The notes under the pieces are model-generated. The model was not told the DNA's origin. It searched no databases and worked only from the letters and a program-made list of their open reading frames with translations. Shown piece after piece: positions 1 through 7,390 of a stretch of DNA of 12,500 nucleotides; the stretch's first letter is position 1, and each line of letters opens with the position of its first letter. Source of the stretch: Acropora yongei (Eukaryota > Cnidaria > Anthozoa > Scleractinia > Acroporidae); assembly GCA_014634225.1 (NCBI GenBank), contig BLFN01000196.1, forward strand, positions 6,826,365 through 6,838,864, read 5' to 3'. The position numbers and the translations under genes were made by a program.

Positions 1-42
1 TAGGGGTCTAATAATAATAGTCATCGAGTAGCGAAATTCGGC

Positions 43-92
<50 letters not shown>

Positions 93-130
93 GCTAACGT
101 TATTATTGCTTTTTTCTGTCCGACTAGTTG

Positions 131-140
131 GGTGATACTA

Positions 141-173
<33 letters not shown>

Positions 174-187
174 AATCAATAGCCCAT

Positions 188-224
<37 letters not shown>

Positions 225-257
225 TTTCGGGCTACGGGTCTAATTGTTAAATAGCAC
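131..257. repeat. Foldback (inverted-repeat) element with nested hairpin
   Basis: A 13-base arm, aacaattagaccc at 142-154, is matched perfectly by its inverse, gggtctaattgtt at 236-248. The similarity continues imperfectly outward to about 131 and 257. Inside lies a second inverted repeat, caatagccca (from about 177) against tgggctattg (to about 213), centred on a short ttcggcc-type loop near 190. The whole segment would fold into a long hairpin. I recognise this GC-rich ttcggcc/gggctattg pattern as a common dispersed non-autonomous repeat in corals, from memory only. It abuts the start of the tandem exon array. The first base block of the window (taggggtctaat) resembles the arm end and may be part of a neighbouring copy. 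Confidence 0.75.
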
Positions 258-726
258 CCCTTCCTTCCTTAAATTACTGCTTTAATCAATCAGCTGTAGA
301 GTTGACCGGCTTAAATCACTTTTGGTTTTAGCTTGTTATCGAGTGAGTCAAAGATTATATAAAAAGGGTTTCAAATTGATCTTTGAATAATAAGAAAAAG
401 AGCAAAGGTCACAGAAAAAATACCAAGGCAACCAGACACTCGAAAGATAAAAACAAGAAAAATAGCACAGAAACACAACCGTAATCATTCTAATAAAGAA
501 ATAAGAGAGAAAGGATTTAGGGATTTTTTCTTCCAAATGGCACGAGGATTATATCTCTCCTGATCTCTACACCCAAAATCTGCCCAACTTTGAGTCTCGC
601 CCAGCCGAATTTAGCAGTAGTTAACTAGAAGTCCCCGTTTCAAGAGACTCATAGTTAATATTAGCTAATTTATATTGCAGGAGTAGAAGATTGATAATTG
701 ACCAAATGACATTTCTCTATATCTAG

Positions 727-777
727 CATCTATAGCTTCAAATCAAATGCCCTTCCCAACACCGGCTTTGTCATCGG
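727..777 (+). CDS. Linker mini-exon 1 (Ser/Thr/Pro-rich stalk, phase 1-1)
   Basis: A 51-nt exon between acceptor ctatatctag and donor gtaagtg. It begins and ends in phase 1. The leading CA completes a GCA alanine codon with a preceding G, and the body reads SIASNQMPFPTPALSS with a final G for the next codon. The same length, phase and boundaries recur in four further copies, and match the D8C exon (3515-3907) downstream. Likely role: one block of a flexible, possibly O-glycosylated stalk between extracellular domains (inference). A second frame (ATC TAT AGC, IYSF...) is also open, so the frame rests on phase agreement with neighbours. The previous exon lies outside the window. No homologue is known to me for this peptide. 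Confidence 0.6.
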
Positions 778-997
778 GTAAGTGATAAATCCGTGCGTTT
801 TGCTCTTGTCTGTTTAGTGACATGGCGTCGAAGCGGCCTTAAGAATCTTGCATGTTTTGTGACCTAGCTTCGAACCAGTCGGACAAGAACTTGTCTCTAC
901 TTCCTTGCTGCTTTAAATCAATCAGTAATTATAGTCATCAATGATTGTAAATTGGGTTCGTGCAATATTTGACTAAACGACATTTCTCAATCTCTAG

Positions 998-1048
998 CAT
1001 CTATAGCTTCAAGTCAAGTGCTCATCCAAACACCAGCTTTGTCATCGG
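998..1048 (+). CDS. Linker mini-exon 2 (phase 1-1)
   Basis: Second copy of the 51-nt exon, with acceptor tcaatctctag and the strong donor gtaagtaa. The body reads SIASSQVLIQTPALSS in the phase-1 frame. It differs from copy 1 at a handful of bases and has no stop. The intron from copy 1 is 220 nt and shares a segment (attgggttcgtgcaata) with the intron before copy 3. Downstream of the donor the sequence happens to stay open to 1261 (MRFQSCLF...). That stretch is intron-like in all sister units, so I do not count it as coding. Confidence 0.6.
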
Positions 1049-1345
1049 GTAAGTAATAAACCGGTGCGTTTTCAGTCTTGTCTGTTTAGTCAGCTGGCTT
1101 CGACGCCTCAAGGATCTTGCATGTTTTGTGACCTAGCTTCGAACCAGTCGGGCCAGACTCTTGTATCACAGCACTCTTTACTTCCTTACTGCTTTAATCA
1201 ATCTAGCTCTAGAGTTGGCTGTTGCTTGACTTTCCAGGCAAAGAAATACAGAAATGGTTAATTTAATATTGAATCAGTAATTACAGTCATAAATATATAT
1301 TGGGTTCGTGCAATAGTTGACCAAAGGACATTTCTATATCTCTAG

Positions 1346-1396
1346 CATCTATAGCTTCAAGCCAAGGGCTCGTCTCAACACTAGCTATGTCACGGG
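1346..1396 (+). CDS. Linker mini-exon 3, most diverged tandem copy (phase 1-1)
   Basis: Third copy, 51 nt, acceptor ctatatctctag, donor gtaagtg. The body reads SIASSQGLVSTLAMSR, the most altered of the tandem set: Val to Gly, two prolines lost, and a terminal Arg. It is still open with the length kept at 51. Splice signals are intact. The following 791-nt intron carries the foldback insertion at about 1541-1781. Divergence with an intact frame and intact sites fits a low-constraint linker, but would also fit early decay. Confidence 0.55.
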
Positions 1397-1540
1397 GTAA
1401 GTGATAAATCCATGCGTTTTTCCCCTTGTTTGCATTGCTTGGTGACCTGGCGTCGAGGCCTTGAGAATCTTGCGTGCTCAGTGATCTAAGTAGCGTAGGA
1501 CCAGTCGGCCCGGGATATTGTCTCACAGCACTCCTTTTTT

Positions 1541-1781
1541 CCTTGATTGAAAAAGATCATCTGGGTGTTTGCAGCCCTAAGAAGAACTGTTGTTTGCGAC
1601 TGACATTTCGACAACCTGCGCGGAAACCATCTTCAGAGTCAAGTGACTTCACTCTGAAGGTGGCTTCCGCGCAGGTTGTCGAAACGTCAGTCGCAAACAA
1701 CAGTCCTTCTCAGGACTCCAATCACCCAGATGATCTTTTTCAATCAAGATATGTTGCTCCTGGGTTCAAACCATTTTCTTA
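1541..1781 (+). mobile_element. Foldback non-autonomous element, copy 1 (nearly complete)
   Basis: The element begins ccttgattgaaaaagatcat and its inverse, atgatctttttcaatcaag, occurs at 1730-1748. Between them the two arms pair over most of their length, including cgacaacctgcgcgga against ccgcgcaggttgtcg. The centre is at the gagtcaagtgac region near 1640. Past the right arm it continues through tgggttcaaacc to ccattttctta (about 1781), an ending shared with copy 2. Near-direct repeats flank it (actcctttttt before, actcttttgtt after), a plausible degenerate target duplication. It interrupts unit 3 of the exon array at a point where the other units are continuous, so it arrived after the array formed. 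The ggttcaaacc block resembles a tRNA B box (GGTTCGANNCC), hinting at a SINE-like origin (weak). Confidence 0.8.
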
Positions 1782-2187
1782 CTCTTTTGTTCCTTACTGC
1801 TTTTATCATTTATCAATCAGCTGTAGAGTTGACATGTTTCAATCACTTTGAATTATCACAAAAAGAGTAAAGGTCACAGGGATAATACCGAGCCAACCAG
1901 AGAGCTCGAAATATTAGAAGAAAAAGCACAAACACGACAGTAATCATTCTAATAAAGAAATAAGAGTAAAAGGATTAATAGATTCTTTTTCCCAAATGGC
2001 ATTAGGATTATATCACTCTTGGTTTTTACAACTAAAATCTGCTCAACCTTGAGTCTCGCCCAGCGTGAATTTAGCAGCCGTTCGCTAGAAGTGTTTGTTT
2101 AACGAGGCATAGTTGCTAGTTGATAAAGAATTATCATTGATTATATGTAATAGATTGATAGAATGACATTTTCCTGTATCTTTGCAG

Positions 2188-2235
2188 CTATAGCTTCAAC
2201 TCAAGTGCTCGTCCCGAAACCGGCTTTGTCATCGG
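2188..2235 (+). CDS. Linker mini-exon 4 (48 nt, phase 1-1, shifted acceptor)
   Basis: Fourth copy. Its acceptor has changed from tctctag to ctgtatctttgcag, which moves the splice point three bases in. The exon is 48 nt instead of 51 but still phase 1 at both ends. G plus CT gives alanine, then IASTQVLVPKPALSS. The one-codon shortening that preserves frame supports this as a used exon read in this frame. Donor is gtaagtg. The 702-nt intron that follows contains a truncated fifth unit and the (TTA)n tract. Confidence 0.62.
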
Positions 2236-2569
2236 GTAAGTGATAAATTTGTGTGTTTTGCTCTTGTCTGTTTAGTGAGCTTGCCGCGTCAAGGCCTTAA
2301 GAATCTTGCGACCTAGCCTCAACCAGTCGGCCCGGGGATATCAGAGTACTCCTTGCTTCCTTACTGCTTTGATCAATCAGCTTTAGGGTTGACATGCCAC
2401 AATCACTGTTAGTTGTTATCTGTTATCGAGTGACTCTGGTCAAAGAAATGCAGAAAATGGTTTCAAGTAGTTTACCTCAACATATTAAGCTATTTGATCT
2501 TTTAATTATCAAAAAAAAATTGTAAAAGTCACAGGCACAACTCCCGGGCAGCAAAGAGCTCCATTTATC

Positions 2570-2570
<1 letters not shown>

Positions 2571-2622
<52 letters not shown>

Positions 2623-2627
2623 TATTT
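2571..2627. repeat. (TTA)n microsatellite
   Basis: About 19 units of TTA, 57 bases, with one interruption (attactattattt) near the right end. It sits in the intron between linker exons 4 and 5 and coincides with the point where similarity to the tandem unit ends. Confidence 0.97.
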
Positions 2628-2937
2628 AAAAAAGGCAATAGTAATTATTTATCGAATACCTAAAAAGGGAGAGAAAGGATAGTTTTTTTTTCCAAACGGA
2701 ATTTACAATTGGTTGACTCTAATTTTGTTTTCAGGTCGTCTCTATATATTTCAATTTCGACTTTTCATTCAGCAATTTGCTCGAAGAATGAAATAATTGC
2801 GCTGCTACAAAGGCCTCTGAAAACAACTGCAAAAAGCACTCTTGAAAATCTACACTGCACTACAATGAGGGAAAAAAACTTAAAAACTTATTTCTTTGAA
2901 TCGAAATGACGTGTGATTGAATTGATTTGTCTCCTAG

Positions 2938-3000
2938 CGGTTCCTGTTGTTTCGGATGCTTCATTGTCGATTGTGAATCCTACAAGTGCACCTCCCTCAG
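2938..3000 (+). CDS. Linker mini-exon 5 (63 nt, diverged, phase 1-1)
   Basis: Bounded by acceptor attgatttgtctcctag and donor gtataac. The phase-1 reading is open for 63 nt: G plus CG gives alanine, then VPVVSDASLSIVNPTSAPPS, then a G. Ser, Pro and Thr dominate. Its C-terminal half lines up with the tandem linkers (A-S at the start; P-T, A, S near the end), suggesting an older member of the same exon family. Splicing its last G to the next exon (AA TGT) creates Glu-Cys, the usual entry to a D8C domain, so the junction is natural. The donor is weaker than the gtaagt of the tandem copies. Confidence 0.6.
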
Positions 3001-3398
3001 GTATAACTACATAACAAATGCAGCAGTTTAAAGCTTTTGTCTGTACAAAAAAAAACGCACATCTGCAACGTTTTACTTGTGCTCGAAAGGACAATCGTTT
3101 TAGTCCCAAGAAGAAATGGGAACAGGTCCTAGAGATTACTCTCAGAACGAAACTCGAAGTCATCTGAACGAACTGGTATGGAAACAAGTAAGCACGACAA
3201 AAAGTGATTGTCTGTTGCTCGCCGAGGTAGACTACTGACTGCAAATAGCTATTACTATATGACACCAATGTCCACCCTCCCCGCCCTCTGAACGTGACTT
3301 CCTCGAATAGAAGCAAAGATTTTTAGTTCAACCGTACGATTAATTTTCTGCAATAGTCTTATTGCAACTATACTTACAATAAAATCATGTGGTATGTT

Positions 3399-3466
3399 AC
3401 ACGAGCGTCCACTCAGCAATATACTTTGTGGAAAAAAAGCGTCAATTTAAAGTTGGACGTTCGTGT
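3399..3466. repeat. Short imperfect inverted repeat in intron before the D8C exon
   Basis: acacgagcgtccac at 3399-3412 pairs with ttggacgttcgtgt at 3453-3466 (12 of 14 bases), with a loop of about 40 bases. It may be a relic of a small foldback element or an intronic hairpin. No target duplication was identified. Confidence 0.5.
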
Positions 3467-3514
3467 GTTGCTCAATGCCCTAAAATCATCTTTGGAAAAA
3501 ATACCCTTTCGCAG

Positions 3515-3907
3515 AATGTTACAATTATGCAGTCCTCGATGAATCCAACAGAGCAATAACCTACAGAGGTGTCACTTACTTTTGCGACAATCGACTATCC
3601 GGTTGGTACAGATTCCTCGGCGAAGCTGGAAGCAAAATGTCCAATTCATGCGTTACTGGGCGACTATGTGGAGCGAATAGGCCTGGGTGGCTAGTTGGTG
3701 ATCACCCTTCAGTTTCTGAGGGAGTTGCTAGGAGACGAGTTTGCTTTGCCAGTTCCAATTCCGGTGGTTTGCTCGCTACGTCTTGCTGCCGATGGTCAAC
3801 TTACGTAATGGTGCGTAACTGTGGGACATTCTTTGTTTACAAACTGCATAGCCCACCTGCCTGTAATTTACGTTACTGCGGCGACGGAATACCAACAACG
3901 ACACGAG
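3515..3907 (+). CDS. D8C (D10C) cysteine-rich domain exon, uromodulin/GP2-like
   Basis: A single 393-nt exon, phase 1 at both ends, encodes a complete D8C domain of the kind found in uromodulin, pancreatic GP2 and many cnidarian secreted or surface proteins. Order of landmarks: ECYNYAVLDESNRA, CDNRLSGWYRFLGEAGSKM, CGANRPGWLVGDHPSVSEGV, RRRVCF, SCCRW, VRNCGTFFVYKL, ACNLRYCGDG. Ten cysteines are present including the CC pair, the count given for the revised name D10C. Acceptor is tttcgcag at 3507-3514. A later AG at 3532 would cut off the first Cys, so the earlier site is chosen. Donor is gtaagat. The exon follows a linker exon and is followed by two more, so it is a domain flanked by stalks. 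Oddity: the loop between VCF and SCC (ASSNSGGLLAT) is longer than the usual few residues. No stop or frameshift. Confidence 0.94.
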
Positions 3908-3953
3908 GTAAGATACTCTGTCCTCTATTCTGATGTTCAAAAGACCTAGAAAG

Positions 3954-4073
3954 GAGAAAGAGAGGGGTTCACCCTTGAAGTCAATTTTACGCTTTTAATG
4001 GCTGCTTGTACATGATGTCTCTCGTAGCGAATATGATGAAAGTGTTAATGAGAAGCAAACCCCTCTCTCTCAC
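3954..4073. repeat. Imperfect inverted repeat (gagaaagagaggggtt / aacccctctctctc)
   Basis: gagaaagagaggggtt near 3954-3969 is matched by its near-inverse aacccctctctctc at 4058-4071, about 90 bases apart. It lies immediately before the detached copy of the tandem unit. It could be a small MITE; both arms are low-complexity, so chance is possible. Confidence 0.4.
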
Positions 4074-4084
4074 AACTTGCTTAC

Positions 4085-4385
4085 ACTACCATTCCTTGGC
4101 ATGGATTTACTAAGGATAACTTTACTTCACCTTGGCTTTTACAATCAAGATCTGCTCAACTTTCGTTGAGTCTCCCCGGCAGCACGAATTTGTGGAGCAG
4201 TCGTTGACTAGAAACGGTCTCTGTTTGACGAGGCATAGTTGCTACTCTTTATTCTAGAAGTAAAAACAATGATCATCAACTATATAATAGGTTGATCAAA
4301 TGACATTTCACTATCTCTAGCATCTATAGCTTCAAGTCAAATGTTCGTCCCAACACCGGCTTTGCCATCGGGTGAGTATAACAAC
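4085..4385 (+). repeat. Detached copy of the tandem exon unit
   Basis: From about accattccttggcatggattta, through ctgctcaactttcgttgagtct, gacgaggcatagttgctac and gttgatcaaatgacatttc, this stretch aligns with the second half of unit 4 (about 2000-2190), then continues into linker exon 6. Similarity stops within about 15 bases after the donor, unlike the other copies. It lies on the far side of the D8C exon, about 2.1 kb from the previous copy. This means that exon duplication was not limited to head-to-tail neighbours, or that a D8C-bearing segment separates older copies. Confidence 0.75.
4321..4371 (+). CDS. Linker mini-exon 6 (phase 1-1), after the D8C domain
   Basis: 51 nt, acceptor tttcactatctctag, donor gtgagta. 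The body reads SIASSQMFVPTPALPS, very close to the tandem copies upstream. The D8C exon ends in a lone G that joins CA to give alanine, so the domain runs ...TTR-A-SIASS without a break. This placement, directly after a recognisable domain in the same phase, is the best evidence that the family is coding and read in this frame. Confidence 0.65.
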
Positions 4386-4411
4386 TCACGCCTTTACATT
4401 CTCTATGTATT

Positions 4412-4533
4412 TGTACTTTATCAACATTATAAAATGCGAGCGAGCAATAATTGCTTTTGCGCAAATGTACTTTATCATCATTATAGAATGCGAGCAAGAG
4501 GCAATAATCCCAAACTAGTCACTTTTGCACAAA
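4412..4533. repeat. 54-bp intronic tandem duplication (about two copies)
   Basis: tgtactttatcaacattataaaatgcgag... starts at 4412 and recurs at 4466 with tgtactttatcatcattatagaatgcgag..., both running to a ttttgc(g/a)caaa block. The second copy has an extra segment of about 15 bases. It lies in the 400-nt intron between linker exons 6 and 7. Confidence 0.85.
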
Positions 4534-4771
4534 AGTTTATGTTAATTTTGCTGCCGTGGTCGCAGTTACTCTTTGATCGATCTTTTTACAATGCATTGCA
4601 ATTGTTATGATACATGACAATTGGGCTAAGCGTTTTTGCGAATTTGGACGTGCGATCCCAACTTCTTCTCAGCTAGGTATTAATCTACAAATTGTGCTCT
4701 GACATTGGGGGGTCTTTGTTTTGTATTCATATCTGTAACCTAATCATCGTGCGTTTCTTTTTCCTCTCTAG

Positions 4772-4822
4772 CGTTGGCTTCTTCTAGTGCTGTTCTTTTG
4801 TACACTTCGTCTTTGTCTGATG
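4772..4822 (+). CDS. Linker mini-exon 7 (older paralogue, 51 nt, phase 1-1)
   Basis: Bounded by a very strong pyrimidine-tract acceptor (gtttctttttcctctctag) and donor gtatgta. Exactly 51 nt like the tandem copies. G plus CG gives alanine, then LASSSAVLLYTSSLSD, then G. Against linker 6 it matches at about half the positions (SS, VL, T, LS) although its introns show no similarity, so it is an ancient duplicate. Its final G joins AT of the next confirmed exon (5995) to give Asp, leading straight into the ZP domain. The same length despite sequence divergence argues for selection on stalk spacing or frame. Confidence 0.62.
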
Positions 4823-5994
4823 GTATGTAATAAGTTTCAGCCGGTCTGCAAACAGATTGAACTTGAGTTATAAATGAATCGCAAAAAGTCGACAAAAAGA
4901 GTAATTTAAAAGGAAACTTATTAAGGGAAGAATTCTTTTAAAAAAGTAAAATTTTATTCAGGTTTAAAGCAATTCCCGAATTTCACTGCAATCAAGCAGA
5001 AAAGAGACCGAAACAACACGACCGCCTGAATTCGAAAGGTGATATTGAATTATATGCTTATTCGTTTCAAATGCGTTTTTCAAATGCGTTTTTCAAATGA
5101 GGATTAATGGCATGTTTTGGCTAAAACTGGATTGTCTCGCTGACTTTGTCTTTCTTGCAAAAAGAACAGGACGGGGAGACGCAACCAATAATCAAGGCCG
5201 ATATCAATATCTTCCCAGGGTTCCAATGTGTGCATAAAAATTTTGACATTCAGTTGCTTGTAAATAACTGTTCTTTGGGATTTTGAAGTTTTCTTGAAGT
5301 CGCTTACCCAAATTCAAATGTCTTGAAATGGGATAGGAAAGAGTAAATACAGTAGCTCTCAAACATCTCAAAAAAATGTCTCTCTTATCAACCCTTTTTT
5401 CATATTGCTTTTGTGCAGTGCGTAGTATCTTAAGGTAAACTTTCAGGGTACCACCTCTTTAATTTATTTGCGTGAACTTGAGCCTGGGCTCGGTTTGTTG
5501 AGATATTTTTAAAACGTTAACTACTCGTTTCGCTCAGCTCCGGTTCGCAATGGTTGTCATTTTTGGCCACCTCAATTCATTTTCATTCTTTCCAGGATTC
5601 GCATTATAACGCATGAAAGCGAAAAAACAAGGCCCCCTATATCCAATGCAGTGGACCTCTCTCATTTTGAATGTTGCATTGAAGTATCCACTAACATTTT
5701 AGTAGTCGTGTTGACCCTATTGGGAATTTGTATTCTAAACAGCAGAAATGTCAAAACAGCCATCATTCACAAGGATGGTTTTGTTAAAATACCAAATTTG
5801 GAAGATCAACTCCTTGGTTCCAACATGCCGGTCTTGATTTCCTGCCAAATTTTGAACTCCTTATGTCTTGAACGAAAACTGCCCTCTGCGTACTCGAGAC
5901 AACGCCTCTTCCATGTTTCCGCTTAATGCCCAACAACAGATAAACGTGTTATTTGTAGAAACGAAACGGCTTAATCATTTTTTTTCATTCTTAG
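4823..5994 (+). other. Intron between linker exon 7 and ZP exon 1
   Basis: 1,172 bases, GT (gtatgta) to AG (tttttttcattcttag). It holds a short 13-bp tandem repeat (5068-5099) and an open stretch from an acceptor-like tttccag at 5595 to a stop at 5926, with a hydrophobic run (ILVVVLTLLGICIL). That stretch is in phase 2, lacks family similarity and has no fitting donor, so I leave it as intron. No other exon with phase-1 ends was found here. Confidence 0.6.
5068..5099. repeat. 13-bp tandem repeat (caaatgcgttttt, about 2.5 copies)
   Basis: caaatgcgttttt at 5068 and 5081 and the start of a third copy at 5094. Intronic. No further role visible. Confidence 0.9.
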
Positions 5995-6190
5995 ATAACA
6001 GCAACGCGTCTTTTCTCTTGTGCTTGCCAAATACAATGATGATTAGGATACCACGAGACCGTCTGCTTTCCCACTTGCAATTGGACTCGAGTCAGCTTCA
6101 TCTGAACGATCCTGGATGTGGCGCCTTCAACGTCGATAAGAAAAATGTCGTGCTGAGAACTTCATTAACGGGTTGTGGTACGGTGCGGAG
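5995..6190 (+). CDS. ZP domain exon 1 (ZP-N half)
   Basis: A 196-nt exon, phase 1 at its start and phase 2 at its end (AG before gtatgta). It encodes the first part of a zona pellucida (ZP) polymerisation module. Landmarks are ASFLLCLPNTMMIRIPRD, LHLNDPGCGA and LTGCGTVRR: Cys 1, Cys 2 and Cys 3 of the four conserved ZP-N cysteines, in the expected order and spacing. ZP modules drive assembly of extracellular filaments or matrices in uromodulin, tectorins and egg-coat proteins. Acceptor is a long T-rich tract ending ttcattcttag. The reading is open and undamaged. It joins the preceding linker exon in phase 1 and ZP exon 2 in phase 2 (AG plus G gives Arg). Confidence 0.92.
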
Positions 6191-6295
6191 GTATGTAATC
6201 ACCACTACGAAACAGCTTGTCAGCGTTGGATACAATTGACCTTGTTGTATTCCGCCTCTCGAGTTAAATTTTTCAAGGTGGTCTACGTTTTCCTC

Positions 6296-6620
6296 ATAGG
6301 GAGCTAAAAGCCAACCCCGACGACGACAAGAACGTCAAAAAATTACATATTTCTCAATGACAAAAAGTATTTTTGGACGCTTTGCATTTGCTTTTGTTGT
6401 CGTCGTCATTTTCTGTACATTTCGCAATTGTTCTCGTCCAATCCACGACGCAGAATGACCTGTTTTGTTGGTGCTCACATTTGGGCGACATGAGTACCTG
6501 ACGAAAAGCTTGTAAATTTTTCTTTCTATCTCGAAGCTAGTGATACCAGTCTAATTTCAGGATGGTTAGTGTACATTTTCAGACGACGTTATCATTGTCG
6601 TCGACTTCAATTTCTTGATT
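6296..6620. repeat. Probable dispersed repeat with gacgacgacaa / ttgttgtcgtcgtc arms
   Basis: cgacgacgacaagaac near 6318 is inverted as ttgttgtcgtcgtc near 6396, and a further gacgacgttatcattgtcgtcgac block lies at 6583-6605. The surrounding text (acgtcaaaaaattacatatttctcaatgacaaaaagtattttt, then tctatctcgaagcta) is of a type that I recall as highly repeated in coral genomes. It sits inside the 1,200-nt intron between the two ZP exons. Boundaries are approximate, and the family assignment is memory only. The rest of this intron to 7390 shows nothing that I can name. Confidence 0.45.
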
Positions 6621-7390
6621 AAATTTCCAGGGATAAATGCTCTTCTTGAAGACCACAAACCAACCGAATCCAGATCAACTAAAACCTATGGGTTACTGCT
6701 TAATTATAAGTTAGGGAAGAAGCCTCTGGTGGCAGATAAGAGCACTGAACAAATAAGTTTATTTGATCCGCCCTCAAGGACTAACAAAGGTTACATTAAA
6801 TTTGCGCTTCCATTAACGCCTCGCCCCTCCCAAAGCCAAGCACTTAGAGTCGAGCCCTGAATCGTATTCAGCTTTACTAATTTTACTGTTTAATTATGGT
6901 CTAATAGAATTTTTCTGGAGCTCAAAATTTCAATCTGAGTCATACTACTGTACTTATTTCGGTCCGCCCCTCGCAACGGTTATTGAGTTCTTAGCCACTT
7001 ATTGTTATGGTAATTAGTTCTGTTTTCATTATGAATGACAACTGATATTCAAAAGAAGGACTTCGTAGTCAGGCTCGATTTGAAATAGAGCCTGAAATGA
7101 ACGCAAAAATGACCAAGAGGAACCGAATGACGACGTGGGAAAGGGATCTGTTCCATGTTATAAGGACCGACATTTCTCTTTGATCCACGCGTGCGGTCAT
7201 TTTCCTGAATTCTAATGCTCACTGTATATGAGACAGAATAATTGAATGTTGGGAGATCACCGGTCTCGTCTGTTTCGTCGACGTTATTGAGGGATAGAAG
7301 ACATCTTCGAGTAAGCTATCGGCTTCAGTGTGCTTGCTTTTATGTTACACCAGATTCACTAATGGATTGTTCAACTCATTTTATCCTTAG

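Larger units (their letters stand above)
261..2545 (+). repeat. Tandem array of degenerate exon-plus-intron units
   Basis: Five successive units share a landmark near ttccttactgctttaatcaatcag: unit 1 about 261-899, unit 2 about 900-1180, unit 3 about 1181-1789 (with an insertion), unit 4 about 1790-2355, unit 5 from about 2356, truncated near 2545. Units 1 to 4 each carry one 48-51 nt linker exon preceded by a pyrimidine-rich acceptor and followed by gtaagt. Flanking intron is shared too, for example cgaaccagtcgg about 100 bases after the exon, and aaaggtcacag plus ctcgcccagc in the long units. Units 2 and 3 are short and share a different upstream segment (attgggttcgtgcaata) from units 1 and 4 (tagaagt... 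then aggcatagttgctag in unit 4). The layout shows unequal duplication of whole exon/intron blocks followed by deletions and divergence. Confidence 0.85.

Noticed and set aside
1064..1261. 65-codon plus-strand open frame overlapping the donor of linker exon 2
   Set aside because: The equivalent positions in the sister units are broken by stops and frameshifts, so the openness is specific to this copy and not conserved.
1474..1870. Open frames over the foldback element
   Set aside because: They run across a palindromic non-autonomous insert. Both arms read open by chance, and the second copy (8155-8370) does not preserve the frame.
727..2235. Spliced-leader or snRNA-type gene array, because of the repeated gtaagt motif
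   Set aside because: The gtaagt is at the 3' side of a pyrimidine-preceded 51-nt block with intact acceptor and frame. No Sm site or promoter-like element is repeated, and the D8C exon shares the phase. Linker exons explain it better.
2571..2627. CRISPR-like or regulatory repeat
   Set aside because: It is a plain TTA microsatellite in a eukaryotic intron.
2888..3316. 142-codon minus-strand open frame
   Set aside because: It is antisense to linker exon 5 and its introns. No domain, no splice logic, and its composition is like reversed intron.
5596..5926. Open stretch of about 110 codons after an acceptor-like tttccag, with a hydrophobic run that could be a membrane segment
   Set aside because: It would start in phase 2 while the preceding linker exon ends in phase 1. 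It ends at a stop without a usable donor, and it has no domain similarity that I can see. Most likely chance within the intron.
6615..6860. 81-codon plus-strand open frame between the two ZP exons
   Set aside because: ZP exon 1 joins ZP exon 2 directly in phase (AG plus G gives Arg) in a conserved block, so an exon between them would disrupt the domain. It also overlaps repeat-like sequence.
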